Assembly: GCF_024723825.1 (NCBI RefSeq)
Contig: NZ_JANQBQ010000001.1
Span: forward strand, 1,178,001 to 1,242,000
Direction of reading: 5' to 3'
DNA: 64,000 nt
Origin: Romboutsia lituseburensis
GTDB taxonomy: Bacteria; Bacillota; Clostridia; Peptostreptococcales; Peptostreptococcaceae
In this document: positions 1-8,570 of the stretch, piece after piece
Position numbering within the stretch: the stretch's first letter is position 1
Layout of the letters: every line of letters starts with the position of its first letter
The notes under the pieces: generated by a model
Database searches by the model: none
Seen by the model: the letters and a program-made list of their open reading frames with translations, nothing else
What the model was told of the DNA's origin: nothing
Translations under genes and position numbers: made by a program

Positions 1-906
1 TTAAGAGGACTTATTGAAATTAGTAATTTCTGCAAAAATGATTGTTACTATTGTGGAATAAGGTGCTCTAATAAAAATATTGATAGGTATAGACTTACTA
101 AATCTGAAATCCTAGAATGTTGTGAAATTGGTTATAAAATAGGATATAAGACATTTGTCTTGCAAGGAGGAGAAGACTTGTACTTTGACGATAAAAAAAT
201 GTGTGACATAATCTCCTCAATAAAAATCAAATATCCAGATTGTGCTATAACCCTCTCTTTAGGAGAAAAATCTTACGAAACATACAATAAATATTTTTTA
301 TGTGGTGCTGATAGGTATTTATTAAGACATGAAACATCCAGCTCATCTCATTATAATAAACTTCATCCATCTAATCTTAAATTATCAAATAGAAAAAAAT
401 GTCTTAATGATTTAAAAAAAATAGGTTTTCAAATTGGAGCCGGATTTATGGTAGATTCTCCATTTCAAACCAATATAGACATAGTAAATGACCTTATTTA
501 TTTAAAAAATTTAAATCCTCATATGGTTGGTATTGGTCCTTTTATTCCTCATAAAGAGACCATCTTTAAAAATTACAATCCTGGTAATCTTGAAAAAACA
601 TTATTGTTATTAGCTTTAACCAGATTGCTACTTCCGTCAGTTTTGCTACCTGCAACTACTGCTCTTTCTTCTATTGATTCTAATGGACGTAACTTTGGAC
701 TACTAGCTGGTTGTAATGTTATTATGCCAAACCTTTCTCCTTATGAGTTTAGAAGTAAATATTCTCTTTACGATAATAAATTGTCTACTGGATTAGAAGC
801 ATTTGAACATAATAAAAAATTAGAAGAAAATATTAGTAATCTTAATTTAAGAATAGATTATTCTCGTGGTGATAATATAAATTGGAGGCGTGTTAAATGT
901 TTATAA
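1..906 (+). CDS. hydE: [FeFe] hydrogenase maturase HydE, 5'-truncated by the window edge
   Basis: Radical SAM enzyme needed, with HydG and HydF, to build the H-cluster of [FeFe] hydrogenase; HydE is thought to act on the iron-cyanide-carbonyl synthon during dithiomethylamine assembly. The reading frame is open from base 1, so the start lies outside the window; about 301 residues are visible of a usual ~350. The 4Fe-4S/SAM motif CxxxCxxC is read at bases 31-54 (CKNDCYYC), inside the typical HydE context RGLIEISNFC. The last 10 bases overlap the start of hydG, so the two are translationally coupled. The internal ATG at 160 is not the start because conserved coding sequence precedes it. Confidence is high from the motif and from the neighbour. 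Confidence 0.93.
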   Translation, partial: LRGLIEISNFCKNDCYYCGIRCSNKNIDRYRLTKSEILECCEIGYKIGYKTFVLQGGEDLYFDDKKMCDIISSIKIKYPDCAITLSLGEKSYETYNKYFLCGADRYLLRHETSSSSHYNKLHPSNLKLSNRKKCLNDLKKIGFQIGAGFMVDSPFQTNIDIVNDLIYLKNLNPHMVGIGPFIPHKETIFKNYNPGNLEKTLLLLALTRLLLPSVLLPATTALSSIDSNGRNFGLLAGCNVIMPNLSPYEFRSKYSLYDNKLSTGLEAFEHNKKLEENISNLNLRIDYSRGDNINWRRVKCL

Positions 907-2273
907 ATCATGAACTTATAAATGAATTACTTGAAAATGCTAAAAATTCTACAGAAAGTGATATAGATAAAGTTCTTTTTAAGGCTTCAAATAGAGAAAA
1001 ATTAACTTATAGTGATATTGCTATACTACTTCAAATAAATGATGATATTCAATTAAAAAAACTATTTAAAATAGCTGGAGAAATAAAAAATAGTATTTAC
1101 GGTAATAGAATTGTTTTATTTGCACCTTTATATATATCTAACTATTGCGTAAATGATTGTGTTTATTGTGGCTACCAAAGATGTAATAAGTTTGAAAGAA
1201 GAAAACTAACTCAAAATGAGATTAGAGAAGAAGTTAAAATACTAGAAAAAATGGGACATAAAAGACTTGCACTTGAAGCTGGAGAAGACCCTAACAACTG
1301 TCCTATTGAATATATATTAGAATCACTTGATACAATTTATTCTACTTATAACCAAAATGGCAATATAAGAAGAGTAAACGTTAATATTGCTGCTACAACA
1401 GTGGATAATTATAAAAAATTAAAAGAAAAAGGAATTGGAACATATATTTTATTCCAAGAAACTTATAATAAACCTACATTCATAAAAATGCATGGTAAGT
1501 CTATAAAAAATGACTATTATTACCATCTAACAGCATTTGATAGAGCCATGGAAGCAGGTATTGATGATGTAGGAGCTGGAGTACTATTTGGACTTTCTGA
1601 TCCTAAATTTGAGGTATTAGCTCTTATGATGCATAACGAGCATCTTGAAAATAAATTTGGAGTAGGTTTCCATACTATATCTTTCCCTAGATTAAAAAAA
1701 GCTGAAGGTATGGAACTAAAAGATTTTCCTCATCTAGTTGATGACGATACATTCAAGAAGATAGTTGCTATAACTCGATTAGCTGTACCTTTTACGGGTA
1801 TAATTATGTCTACTCGAGAATCAGCATCTATGAGAAATGAACTATTAAAATACGGTGTTTCTCAAATTAGTGCTGGATCTATAACAGGCGTTGGAGGATA
1901 TAAAGAGTGTGAAGACGGCAATAATGTAGATCAATTTACATTAGATGACCATAGAACACCTATTCAAGTTCTTAAAGAGCTTATTAATGATGAATACATT
2001 CCTAGTTACTGTACAGCATGTTATAGAATGGGAAGAACCGGGGATAGATTTATGAGTTTAGCTAAAAGCGGTGAAATTCATAATGTTTGTACTCCTAATG
2101 CCCTTACTACATTGAAGGAATTTTTATTAGACTATGGAGATGAAGAACTTCAAACTATGGGAGAAAAATTAATTCAAAAAGAACTTTCTAAAATTAAAAG
2201 AAATGATGTAAGAGAAATTGTATATAATAATATAAATTCTTTAAATGAAGGTAAAAGAGATTTATATTTATAG
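897..2273 (+). CDS. hydG: [FeFe] hydrogenase maturase HydG
   Basis: Radical SAM tyrosine lyase that cleaves tyrosine to p-cresol, CO and cyanide and supplies the Fe(CO)2CN unit of the hydrogenase H-cluster. The 458-residue length is typical. The SAM cluster motif CxxxCxxC is seen near residue 87 (NYCVNDCVYCGYQ). The C-terminal auxiliary cluster motif is present as CTACYR...GRTGD with a third Cys 22 residues after the second (CxxC-x22-C), which separates HydG from the related ThiH. The ATG overlaps the end of hydE. No hydrogenase structural gene or hydF follows, so those must lie elsewhere. Confidence 0.95.
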   Translation: MFINHELINELLENAKNSTESDIDKVLFKASNREKLTYSDIAILLQINDDIQLKKLFKIAGEIKNSIYGNRIVLFAPLYISNYCVNDCVYCGYQRCNKFERRKLTQNEIREEVKILEKMGHKRLALEAGEDPNNCPIEYILESLDTIYSTYNQNGNIRRVNVNIAATTVDNYKKLKEKGIGTYILFQETYNKPTFIKMHGKSIKNDYYYHLTAFDRAMEAGIDDVGAGVLFGLSDPKFEVLALMMHNEHLENKFGVGFHTISFPRLKKAEGMELKDFPHLVDDDTFKKIVAITRLAVPFTGIIMSTRESASMRNELLKYGVSQISAGSITGVGGYKECEDGNNVDQFTLDDHRTPIQVLKELINDEYIPSYCTACYRMGRTGDRFMSLAKSGEIHNVCTPNALTTLKEFLLDYGDEELQTMGEKLIQKELSKIKRNDVREIVYNNINSLNEGKRDLYL

Positions 2274-2503
2274 AGTTTTTTCATGTTAATTCTTCGTTAA
2301 CTATAACTTTCAAAGAACATAATTTAAAATTTTTCATATCTTATATAAAGATAATTGATTTTTATAATATAAGTTTGTTATATATTGAAGAAATTTATTA
2401 GTATTTGTAAGATTATAACTTCTACCTTTTATTGTATATTAGTCATAATGATAGTACTATTATCTTATAAGGGAATGTTGTATATGTTAGGGGAGGATGA
2501 GAA

Positions 2504-3046
2504 TTGAAAACTACAGTTAATAAAACTATTCCTTTCAAAAAAAGGGATGAAGATAAGAAAAATTCTAAGTATAATTTTAACATTAATAAAAATAGTGGAT
2601 CATCTAAAGTTATTCGTTACCCAAAATACAAAAAAAAGAAAGATAAAGGAGTTAAAATAATAAAAAATAATAAGTTTTTTATTATAGTCCTTGGACTGAT
2701 AATGTTTTTCTCTTTACTTTCCTTTATTGATAATAATTTGTTGAAAGACAAGTATGGTCCTAATGGAAAACCTTTAAAATCTCATTCTAGAGCTTCTTCT
2801 AGTTTATTAGTGTCTGAAGCTGAGTTTTCTCAGTTTTCAGATAAATCTGAATCATCAGTGAGAAGCGCCTTAAAATTAAATGGTGAACATTCAGTAAAAA
2901 CAAAAACTATGCATAAAAATGGAAATTATATCTATTCTCAAGGTGATGTATCACTAGATAAAGATAATACGATATATTTTGATGCTATATTTGAAAATAA
3001 AGAATTAAAGTCTTTACTTATAGATGGAAAAGAATATATAAAATAA
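2504..3046 (+). CDS. Small single-pass membrane protein, function unknown
   Basis: 180-residue protein I do not recognise. The first ~55 residues are very lysine-rich and polar. One hydrophobic segment follows (about residues 56-75, FFIIVLGLIMFFSLLSF). A ~100-residue presumably extracytoplasmic part contains serine-rich stretches. The positive-inside rule places the N terminus in the cytoplasm. The start is a TTG at 2504, chosen because a strong Shine-Dalgarno AGGGGAGG lies just upstream and no ATG is available. It is a single gene between hydG and a convergent terminator. Confidence 0.7.
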   Translation: MKTTVNKTIPFKKRDEDKKNSKYNFNINKNSGSSKVIRYPKYKKKKDKGVKIIKNNKFFIIVLGLIMFFSLLSFIDNNLLKDKYGPNGKPLKSHSRASSSLLVSEAEFSQFSDKSESSVRSALKLNGEHSVKTKTMHKNGNYIYSQGDVSLDKDNTIYFDAIFENKELKSLLIDGKEYIK

Positions 3047-3060
3047 ATATACTATAAAAA

Positions 3061-3098
3061 AGGGAGCTCTATTTCACTTTATAGAACTCCCCTTTTAT
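3061..3098. terminator. Convergent bidirectional terminator
   Basis: Arms AGGGAGCTCTAT and ATAGAACTCCCCT pair, with G-U tolerance, around an 8-base loop, with T-rich tracts on both sides. It separates the forward membrane-protein gene from the reverse moeA-type gene. Confidence 0.8.
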
Positions 3099-3099
3099 T

Positions 3100-5001
3100 T
3101 TAATTAGTACTTTTATCACATTTTAAAACTTCACCACATTGACTTAAATCATATCCACCAAAGCTATCTACCTTTTTTTTGAAGCTGTTAGAATTTATTA
3201 CATCTAACAATTTTTTTATATAGTCTTCTTTTAAATCTTTAGTTCTTACAAGTATACCATACTCATGTTCACATATAGGTATAAAATCTAAATCAAAAGC
3301 TCTAGATACTGAATATATCCCTATAGCGCAATCAGCGTCATCATTTTGTATTGTTTTTGCAACACACATATTAGTCGATTCTTCTCTCTTATATCCATTT
3401 ATGGTACTTTTTTTAATATTGTTACTATCTATAAAATTATCAAGTAATATTCTTGATGCTGATCCTTTTTGTCTATTTACTATTCTATACTTTACTAAAT
3501 CATGCATATTTTCAATTTTTAATGGATTACCTTTTTTAACAATTATCCCCTGAGTTCTTTTAGCTAATTTTATTATAGATATATCTTCATCTATAATATA
3601 TTTTATGTAGTCTTCATCATCTAATTTAATTGCATGTACTGGAGATATATGGCATTCATTATTCTTAAGAGCTAATACTCCGTGTTCACTTCCTACATAA
3701 ATTGAGTTTAACTTAAACTGACCTAAAGAATTTTTAGTTAATTCTGAGCTTATTAAGTCAACAATTAAATCATGGCTACCTATTGCTACTATTGTTTTAT
3801 CAATTTCATCTATATCTTTTAGCAGTTCTACTTTTACAATACTTCCTTGTGATATCCCTTCTACATTTTGCGCTACCCTTATTACACCATCTGCATTAAC
3901 TAAGCTAGTTATCGTTCCAGCACCTTGTTTTATAGGTATCGCCGTATACTGATTATCTACTTTTCCTAACTTAACTCTTATAAACTCCTCATATTTTAAA
4001 GAGCTCATTATTCGTTTCCCAAGTTTTGCTGTTATATACTGAGTATTAGAATATTTTTTATATGTAAGTTTATTTATTATAGGTTTTACTATATTCTCAA
4101 TTACCACCCATGCTGATACAGGATATCCTGGTACTCCTATTATAGGTTTATTTTCTCCGTACCCTAATATGGCAGGCTTTCCTGGTTTTATAGCTAGCCC
4201 ATGTATTAATACTTTTCCTATATCTGCTATTATGTCATGAGTATAATCTTCTCTTCCTTGAGAAGATCCTGCGCTTATTAACACCATATCACATTCATCT
4301 AGAGCATTTAAAACACTTTTTTTTATCTGGCTATAATCATCTTTAGCTATAGGATATATTATAGGTATAGCTCCATATCCTAATATTAATCCTTCAAATA
4401 GCTTTGAATTAGATTCTATTATATCTCCGATTTTAGGTGTTTCTTCTTTATTTATAAGTTCTGTTCCTGTTGGTATTATACCTACTTTAAAATCTTTAAA
4501 TACTTTTACATTTTGTACTCTTGCACTAATCATAGCTCCTATATCTTGAGGTCTTATTTTATGAAAGCTAGGAATTATCATTTGTTGTTCTACTATATCT
4601 TCTCCTATACATCTAATATGCTGCCATGGTATAGCAGGCTTATATATTTTTGCAATCTTATTTTCTTTTGATAGTACATCTTCAATCATTATTACTGCAT
4701 CAAAATCCTTAGGTATTGGATCTCCAGTATCGACTTCTATATAACCAATATTTTCTTTTAAAGTAATTATATTTTGCTCATTTGCCATAAACGTAGATTT
4801 TGCTTTAACTGCAATTCCATCCATTGCAGAGCAATTATAAAAAGGTGATGATAATTTTGAATAAACAGGCTCACAAGTTACTTTGTTTAAACAATTATCT
4901 ATATCTATAAATTCACCTTCTAAATTTTTCAAATCTTTAATTTCATTTAAATACTTGTTTAATCCATCTTCAAGAGGTATATTCATTAAATATTTTCCCA
5001 T
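3100..5001 (-). CDS. MoeA-type molybdopterin molybdotransferase fused to a PBP-like domain
   Basis: 633-residue two-domain protein. Residues ~1-400 form a MoeA fold that inserts metal into adenylated molybdopterin; visible marks are the SSPFYNCSAMDGIAV, DTGDPIP, ISAGSSQG and GVPGYPVSAW motifs. Residues ~405-630 resemble the periplasmic-binding-protein-like domain found fused to some MoeA proteins (substrate-binding fold, GSHDLIVDLI onward), which may sense or deliver oxyanion. It is the last gene of a reverse-strand set behind a conventional moeA and an AOR-like gene, so a role in tungsten rather than molybdenum cofactor is plausible but not shown. A hairpin lies in the 78-base gap before it. 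Confidence 0.88.
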   Translation of the reverse strand: MGKYLMNIPLEDGLNKYLNEIKDLKNLEGEFIDIDNCLNKVTCEPVYSKLSSPFYNCSAMDGIAVKAKSTFMANEQNIITLKENIGYIEVDTGDPIPKDFDAVIMIEDVLSKENKIAKIYKPAIPWQHIRCIGEDIVEQQMIIPSFHKIRPQDIGAMISARVQNVKVFKDFKVGIIPTGTELINKEETPKIGDIIESNSKLFEGLILGYGAIPIIYPIAKDDYSQIKKSVLNALDECDMVLISAGSSQGREDYTHDIIADIGKVLIHGLAIKPGKPAILGYGENKPIIGVPGYPVSAWVVIENIVKPIINKLTYKKYSNTQYITAKLGKRIMSSLKYEEFIRVKLGKVDNQYTAIPIKQGAGTITSLVNADGVIRVAQNVEGISQGSIVKVELLKDIDEIDKTIVAIGSHDLIVDLISSELTKNSLGQFKLNSIYVGSEHGVLALKNNECHISPVHAIKLDDEDYIKYIIDEDISIIKLAKRTQGIIVKKGNPLKIENMHDLVKYRIVNRQKGSASRILLDNFIDSNNIKKSTINGYKREESTNMCVAKTIQNDDADCAIGIYSVSRAFDLDFIPICEHEYGILVRTKDLKEDYIKKLLDVINSNSFKKKVDSFGGYDLSQCGEVLKCDKSTN

Positions 5002-5030
5002 ACAAAAATCTCCCTATCAAATAGTAATTA

Positions 5031-5064
5031 GTTGTATGCTTTTATTTAAAACATACAACTTTTT
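5031..5064. repeat. Hairpin between the two moeA genes
   Basis: Perfect 9-bp inverted repeat AGTTGTATG / CATACAACT. A T-run follows on the plus strand only, so for the reverse-strand operon it is more likely an RNA processing or attenuation structure than a terminator. Confidence 0.5.
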
Positions 5065-5079
5065 ATAATTTATTAATTT

Positions 5080-6300
5080 TTAAAATAAACAAACTTTAAC
5101 TAAATCACCTTTATTTACCCCTTCTAGTTCTCTATTTATTCTTATATATCCATCACATTTAGCAAACTGTTTAATCGTACTTGACTTTGAAAATATCGGC
5201 ATACATATAACCTTATTATTTTCATTTTTTATATTTACAGCTAAAACTTCTTCCCTACCCTTTGATTTGTGATAGTTATACTCAAACTCACAAACTATGT
5301 ATTTATCTTCTTTACATTCAAATATTGAATTTATATAAGGCCTAATTAATGATTCAACTACAAAAGCACATGATAAAGGGTGCCCTGGAAGACCTACCAC
5401 TAACTTATTCTCTACACTTGATATAATGGTTGGTTTTCCTGGCTTTAAAGCTATTCCTTCAACAAATACTTTACTATTTTTAAAGCTTTCTATAGCCTTT
5501 AGTGTTTCATCTTTTTTTCCTACAGAACTTCCACCTGATATAAGTACGATATCGCATTCATTTATAGCGTGATTCATTAAACTAATAATCTCTTCTAAAT
5601 TATCTTTTACTGGTGAATAAATTTTAGGATTTAAGTTCATCTTTTTAAATTGACCATATAAAATATATGCATTTATATCTTTAATCTTAGCCTCTTTTAT
5701 ATCTTCCTCTATGTTAAGAATTTCATCTCCTGTAGATATAATTCCAACTACTAATTCTTTATATACTGAAATGTCTTTTATATTTGCTCCTGCTAATACT
5801 CCTAAGTCTCTTTCATTTATTAAATGCCCTTTTTTATAAAGGATTTCATCTTCCTTTATATCCTCTCCTATTCCAACGATATTTTCATTAAATGAAGTAT
5901 TCTTTTGTACATAGATTTCTTTATCATTTAATTTATCACAATACTCCATCATAATAACACCCTGAGCGTTTGATGGTATCATTGCACCAGTAGGAACATA
6001 TACACATTCATCTTCATCTAAATCAAATTTACAGACTTTACCCATGTGACTTTCTCCTAGTAGTTTTAGATTTGTAGTGTTTGATGCACTTGCTGATATA
6101 ACATCTTCAAAACGAACTGCATATCCATCTACTGTTGATTTTCTAAAGTGAGGTACATTAATATTTGAAACTATATCCTTTGCTAAATATCTATTAAAAC
6201 TATCTATTAAATTAACTCTCTCGACTTTTAAATCCTGAATAAATGTACTTTTTATTATACTTAAAGCGTCTTCAACATTTACTACATCAAAAAGTTTCAT
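5080..6300 (-). CDS. moeA: Molybdopterin molybdenumtransferase MoeA
   Basis: 406 residues, the usual length for MoeA, which uses adenylyl-molybdopterin and molybdate (or tungstate) to make the metal cofactor. Signature segments are HFRKSTVDGYAV near residue 50, GEDIKEDE, ISGGSSVGKKDET in the MogA-like domain, and GLPGHPLSCAFV. The gene starts 20 bases after the AOR-like gene and is followed by a second, PBP-fused MoeA. Two MoeA paralogues in one operon suggest metal specialisation, as proposed for tungsten users; this is inference. Confidence 0.92.
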   Translation of the reverse strand: MKLFDVVNVEDALSIIKSTFIQDLKVERVNLIDSFNRYLAKDIVSNINVPHFRKSTVDGYAVRFEDVISASASNTTNLKLLGESHMGKVCKFDLDEDECVYVPTGAMIPSNAQGVIMMEYCDKLNDKEIYVQKNTSFNENIVGIGEDIKEDEILYKKGHLINERDLGVLAGANIKDISVYKELVVGIISTGDEILNIEEDIKEAKIKDINAYILYGQFKKMNLNPKIYSPVKDNLEEIISLMNHAINECDIVLISGGSSVGKKDETLKAIESFKNSKVFVEGIALKPGKPTIISSVENKLVVGLPGHPLSCAFVVESLIRPYINSIFECKEDKYIVCEFEYNYHKSKGREEVLAVNIKNENNKVICMPIFSKSSTIKQFAKCDGYIRINRELEGVNKGDLVKVCLF

Positions 6301-6319
6301 AATTCCCCTCCTAATTAAG

Positions 6320-7330
6320 TTAAATTGCCATACTTAATCCTAAAATACACTTTATTAAGCATTTCTTTTCTTTTTCTGTAAGTATATTTTTTTGTAATAA
6401 TAGCTTGCAAAAACCTAATTTTTCATCACTATCTTTTATTTTTCTTACTTTGCTATTTTCATTTACGAATAATGGTCTATAATATTCATAATTTTTTATT
6501 ATATTTTCTACAAAATAATTTAAATCAATAATTTCTGTATCAAATGTTTTTTTATAAGTATTTATTCCTTGAGCTAGTGTTAAACTATCCATACCATAAT
6601 AATTTGATAATTCATTTATTTTATTAGATTCTTCTATACTAAAACCTTGTTCATGTATTCTGTTTACAGTGCTACTTTTACAATTTAAACAGCATCCATA
6701 ACAAGAATTATTCTCATCATACCAATTTACATTACTTTTATTTATTATCCTTTGCCCTATTATTTGATTATATCTTTTGAATTTTTCCTCATCATATGGA
6801 ATTAAATTTTCTTGACTTTTTAATACTATAGCTTTTAATTTTTTTGTTGCCATAAGTTTTCCTAATCCATTTTTGCCACATGATTTATTATTCCTAAACA
6901 TTATTTTTGCAAAATCTACCTTATTAATCCCCGCCATTCCTACTGCAGCTATTTCTATCTTTTCTTCTTCTAATTCCTTTTTTAATAACTCCTTAACAAC
7001 ATCATAACTTTCATTGTATATGTACTTTGCATCTTTAATGCTTATATTATCTTTATCTATATATACATATACAGGTTCTTGACTTTCCCCTTCCAATACT
7101 AAATAATCATATCCATTACATTTCATAAAATGTGCAAAATGACTTCCACTTTGCGATAAAGAATTTTTATCATACACACTTAATCGATTTAACCCTACAA
7201 CTCCGTATCCAGCTAGAGGTGGCGCTTCAAATACCAAATTGTCACCGTTTAAATTGATTTTATATTCGTCATACTGATGCGTTACTTTTATTCTCTTATT
7301 TTTTAAGTTTATATATAGTATTTTTTTCAT
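6320..7330 (-). CDS. Short aldehyde:ferredoxin oxidoreductase-like protein
   Basis: 336 residues, roughly half the ~600 of full aldehyde:ferredoxin oxidoreductases. The N-terminal AOR domain is recognisable: KKILYINLKNKRIKV at the start, then a glycine-rich pterin-binding loop and CGKNGLGKLMATKKLKAIVL near residues 150-170. The cluster motif CxxCxxxC appears as CYGCCLNC (about residues 210-217), followed by a helical segment ending in GMDSL. The C-terminal third, which in AOR carries the fourth cluster cysteine and closes the active site, is absent, and the frame ends at a normal TAA. A GGGGGG ribosome site precedes the ATG. It heads a set with two moeA genes. It may be a degraded enzyme or a cofactor-handling protein. 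Confidence 0.75.
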   Translation of the reverse strand: MKKILYINLKNKRIKVTHQYDEYKINLNGDNLVFEAPPLAGYGVVGLNRLSVYDKNSLSQSGSHFAHFMKCNGYDYLVLEGESQEPVYVYIDKDNISIKDAKYIYNESYDVVKELLKKELEEEKIEIAAVGMAGINKVDFAKIMFRNNKSCGKNGLGKLMATKKLKAIVLKSQENLIPYDEEKFKRYNQIIGQRIINKSNVNWYDENNSCYGCCLNCKSSTVNRIHEQGFSIEESNKINELSNYYGMDSLTLAQGINTYKKTFDTEIIDLNYFVENIIKNYEYYRPLFVNENSKVRKIKDSDEKLGFCKLLLQKNILTEKEKKCLIKCILGLSMAI

Positions 7331-7540
7331 CAGCTTTCCCCCCTTATAGTATATTATAGCACTAAATTTATAAATATTTTGTATTTTTTTGGAATATATT
7401 AAAAGAAACCGACGTCTTATGAAATCGTTTATCTCAATATATACATTGATATTAATTTTGTTTTTAACCTTATATATATTTTATTTTTTTTATGCTGTAT
7501 TTCAATCCTATAAATATAGTACTTTGTCATATTGTTCTAT

Positions 7541-7596
7541 ATTATTATAAAAATAAAAAGGACTGATATATCAGTCCTTTTTATTTTTATAATAAT
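7541..7596. terminator. 56-bp perfect palindrome, bidirectional terminator
   Basis: Both 28-base arms match exactly, with core AAAAAGGACTGATATATCAG, and with A/T tracts on both flanks. It lies at the 3' end of the decayed creatininase gene and upstream of the AOR-like gene. The stretch 7331-7540 holds nothing I recognise apart from AT-rich sequence that must contain the promoter of the AOR-like gene. Confidence 0.8.
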
Positions 7597-7611
7597 TCTT
7601 TTTTAACTATT

Positions 7612-7867
7612 TTAATCATTTGTTCCAAGAAATAAAGGACCTCCCCCAAATGCTGGCTGTGATTTGTATCCATAATTAATAGAAGGCATTACTATTCCAT
7701 TAATATGCTCCCCTAAAAGTTCTGCAAATCCTTCTGATATTATAGTATCCGTAGATAAAAGGTAAATGAGGTCCATGTTGTTCTACTGAACCAATTGGTA
7801 ATATCACTACATCTTCATCTTTTTTATCATTAAACTCATACCATGTCATATTTGCCATTAAAGTCAT
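7612..7867 (-). pseudogene. Creatininase-family amidohydrolase remnant (frameshifted and truncated)
   Basis: A good ribosome site (GGGAGG, 7 bases from ATG at 7865-7867) starts a protein reading MTLMANMTWYEF...LPIGSVEQHGPHLP, the N-terminal metal-binding signature of creatinine amidohydrolase-family enzymes. At 7764-7772 one extra T in CCTTTTA shifts the frame. In the +1 frame the family sequence resumes as PLSTDTIISEGFAELLG and continues to PAFGGGPLFLGTND, then stops. Only ~85 of the usual ~240-260 residues are represented, so the gene is both frameshifted and 3'-deleted. It lies between the Rrf2 regulator and the AOR-like gene. Confidence 0.85.
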
Positions 7868-8062
7868 TTTGATTCCTCCCTAAAAAAAATATATATTATC
7901 AAATATCTATAAGAAAATATTAGTATATTAATTATATCATGATTTAAATGCAACGTAATATTTGTTAATTGACCTTATTGAATAGATTTTTATAATAAGT
8001 TAATAGTTAATATATAGTAATTTAAGTTATAATATAAATATTATATATTTGTGGAGGTTTTT

Positions 8063-8470
8063 ATGACATTATCAAAATTTAGTGATTATGCATTTAGAAT
8101 TTTAATACTTCTTGGAAATAATCCTGATAATACATTTACAGTAGACTCGATTTCGAAAACTTTAAACTTATCTAATAATCATATAAAAAAAATAGTTTAT
8201 AAATTAGCTACAGAAGGTTATATAGAGTCTACAAAAGGTCGAAATGGTGGTATTCGCCTGGGCAAAAATCCTTGTGATATAAATCTCGGTGAATTACTTA
8301 AAATTACAGAGGATAATTTAAGTGTGGTTGAATGTTTTTCTAAAAATAATAATACTTGTAATATCAGTTCTTCGTGTAAACTTAAAGGTGTAATCGGTCA
8401 TGCTCTTAATTCTTTTATGAAGGTCTTTGATGATTATACTTTAGCTGATGTTTTAGATAATAAAATATAA
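8063..8470 (+). CDS. Rrf2-family transcriptional regulator
   Basis: About 135 residues. An N-terminal winged helix (SDYAFRILILL ... SISKTLNLSNNHIKKIVYKL) is followed by the Rrf2 wing GRNGGIRL, then three cysteines (ECFSKNNNTCNISSSC, about residues 92-107) in the spacing used by NsrR/IscR-like members to hold an iron-sulfur cluster. It probably senses nitric oxide, oxygen or Fe-S status through that cluster. The ATG at 8063 is preferred because GTGGAGG at 8051-8056 is its ribosome site; the upstream GTG is part of that site. The target is unknown, since both neighbours are transcribed toward other promoters. Confidence 0.88.
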   Translation: MTLSKFSDYAFRILILLGNNPDNTFTVDSISKTLNLSNNHIKKIVYKLATEGYIESTKGRNGGIRLGKNPCDINLGELLKITEDNLSVVECFSKNNNTCNISSSCKLKGVIGHALNSFMKVFDDYTLADVLDNKI

Positions 8471-8494
8471 ATTTATAAGCATAATATTACAGTA

Positions 8495-8545
8495 AAAACA
8501 TGGTTAACTTAATTTATATATGATTAACATAACCATGTTTTTATT
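8495..8545 (+). terminator. Terminator after the Rrf2 gene
   Basis: AAAACATGGTTA pairs with TAACCATGTTTT around a ~23-base loop, followed by a T-rich tract. It also serves the convergent LigB-AMMECR1 gene. Confidence 0.75.
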
Positions 8546-8570
8546 ATTTTTTTGAATATACAGATTTGAT

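Noticed and set aside
7541-7596. Long palindrome as a transposon end or attachment site
   Set aside because: A/T tails on both sides and position after a gene fit a bidirectional terminator; no target duplication or transposase is seen.
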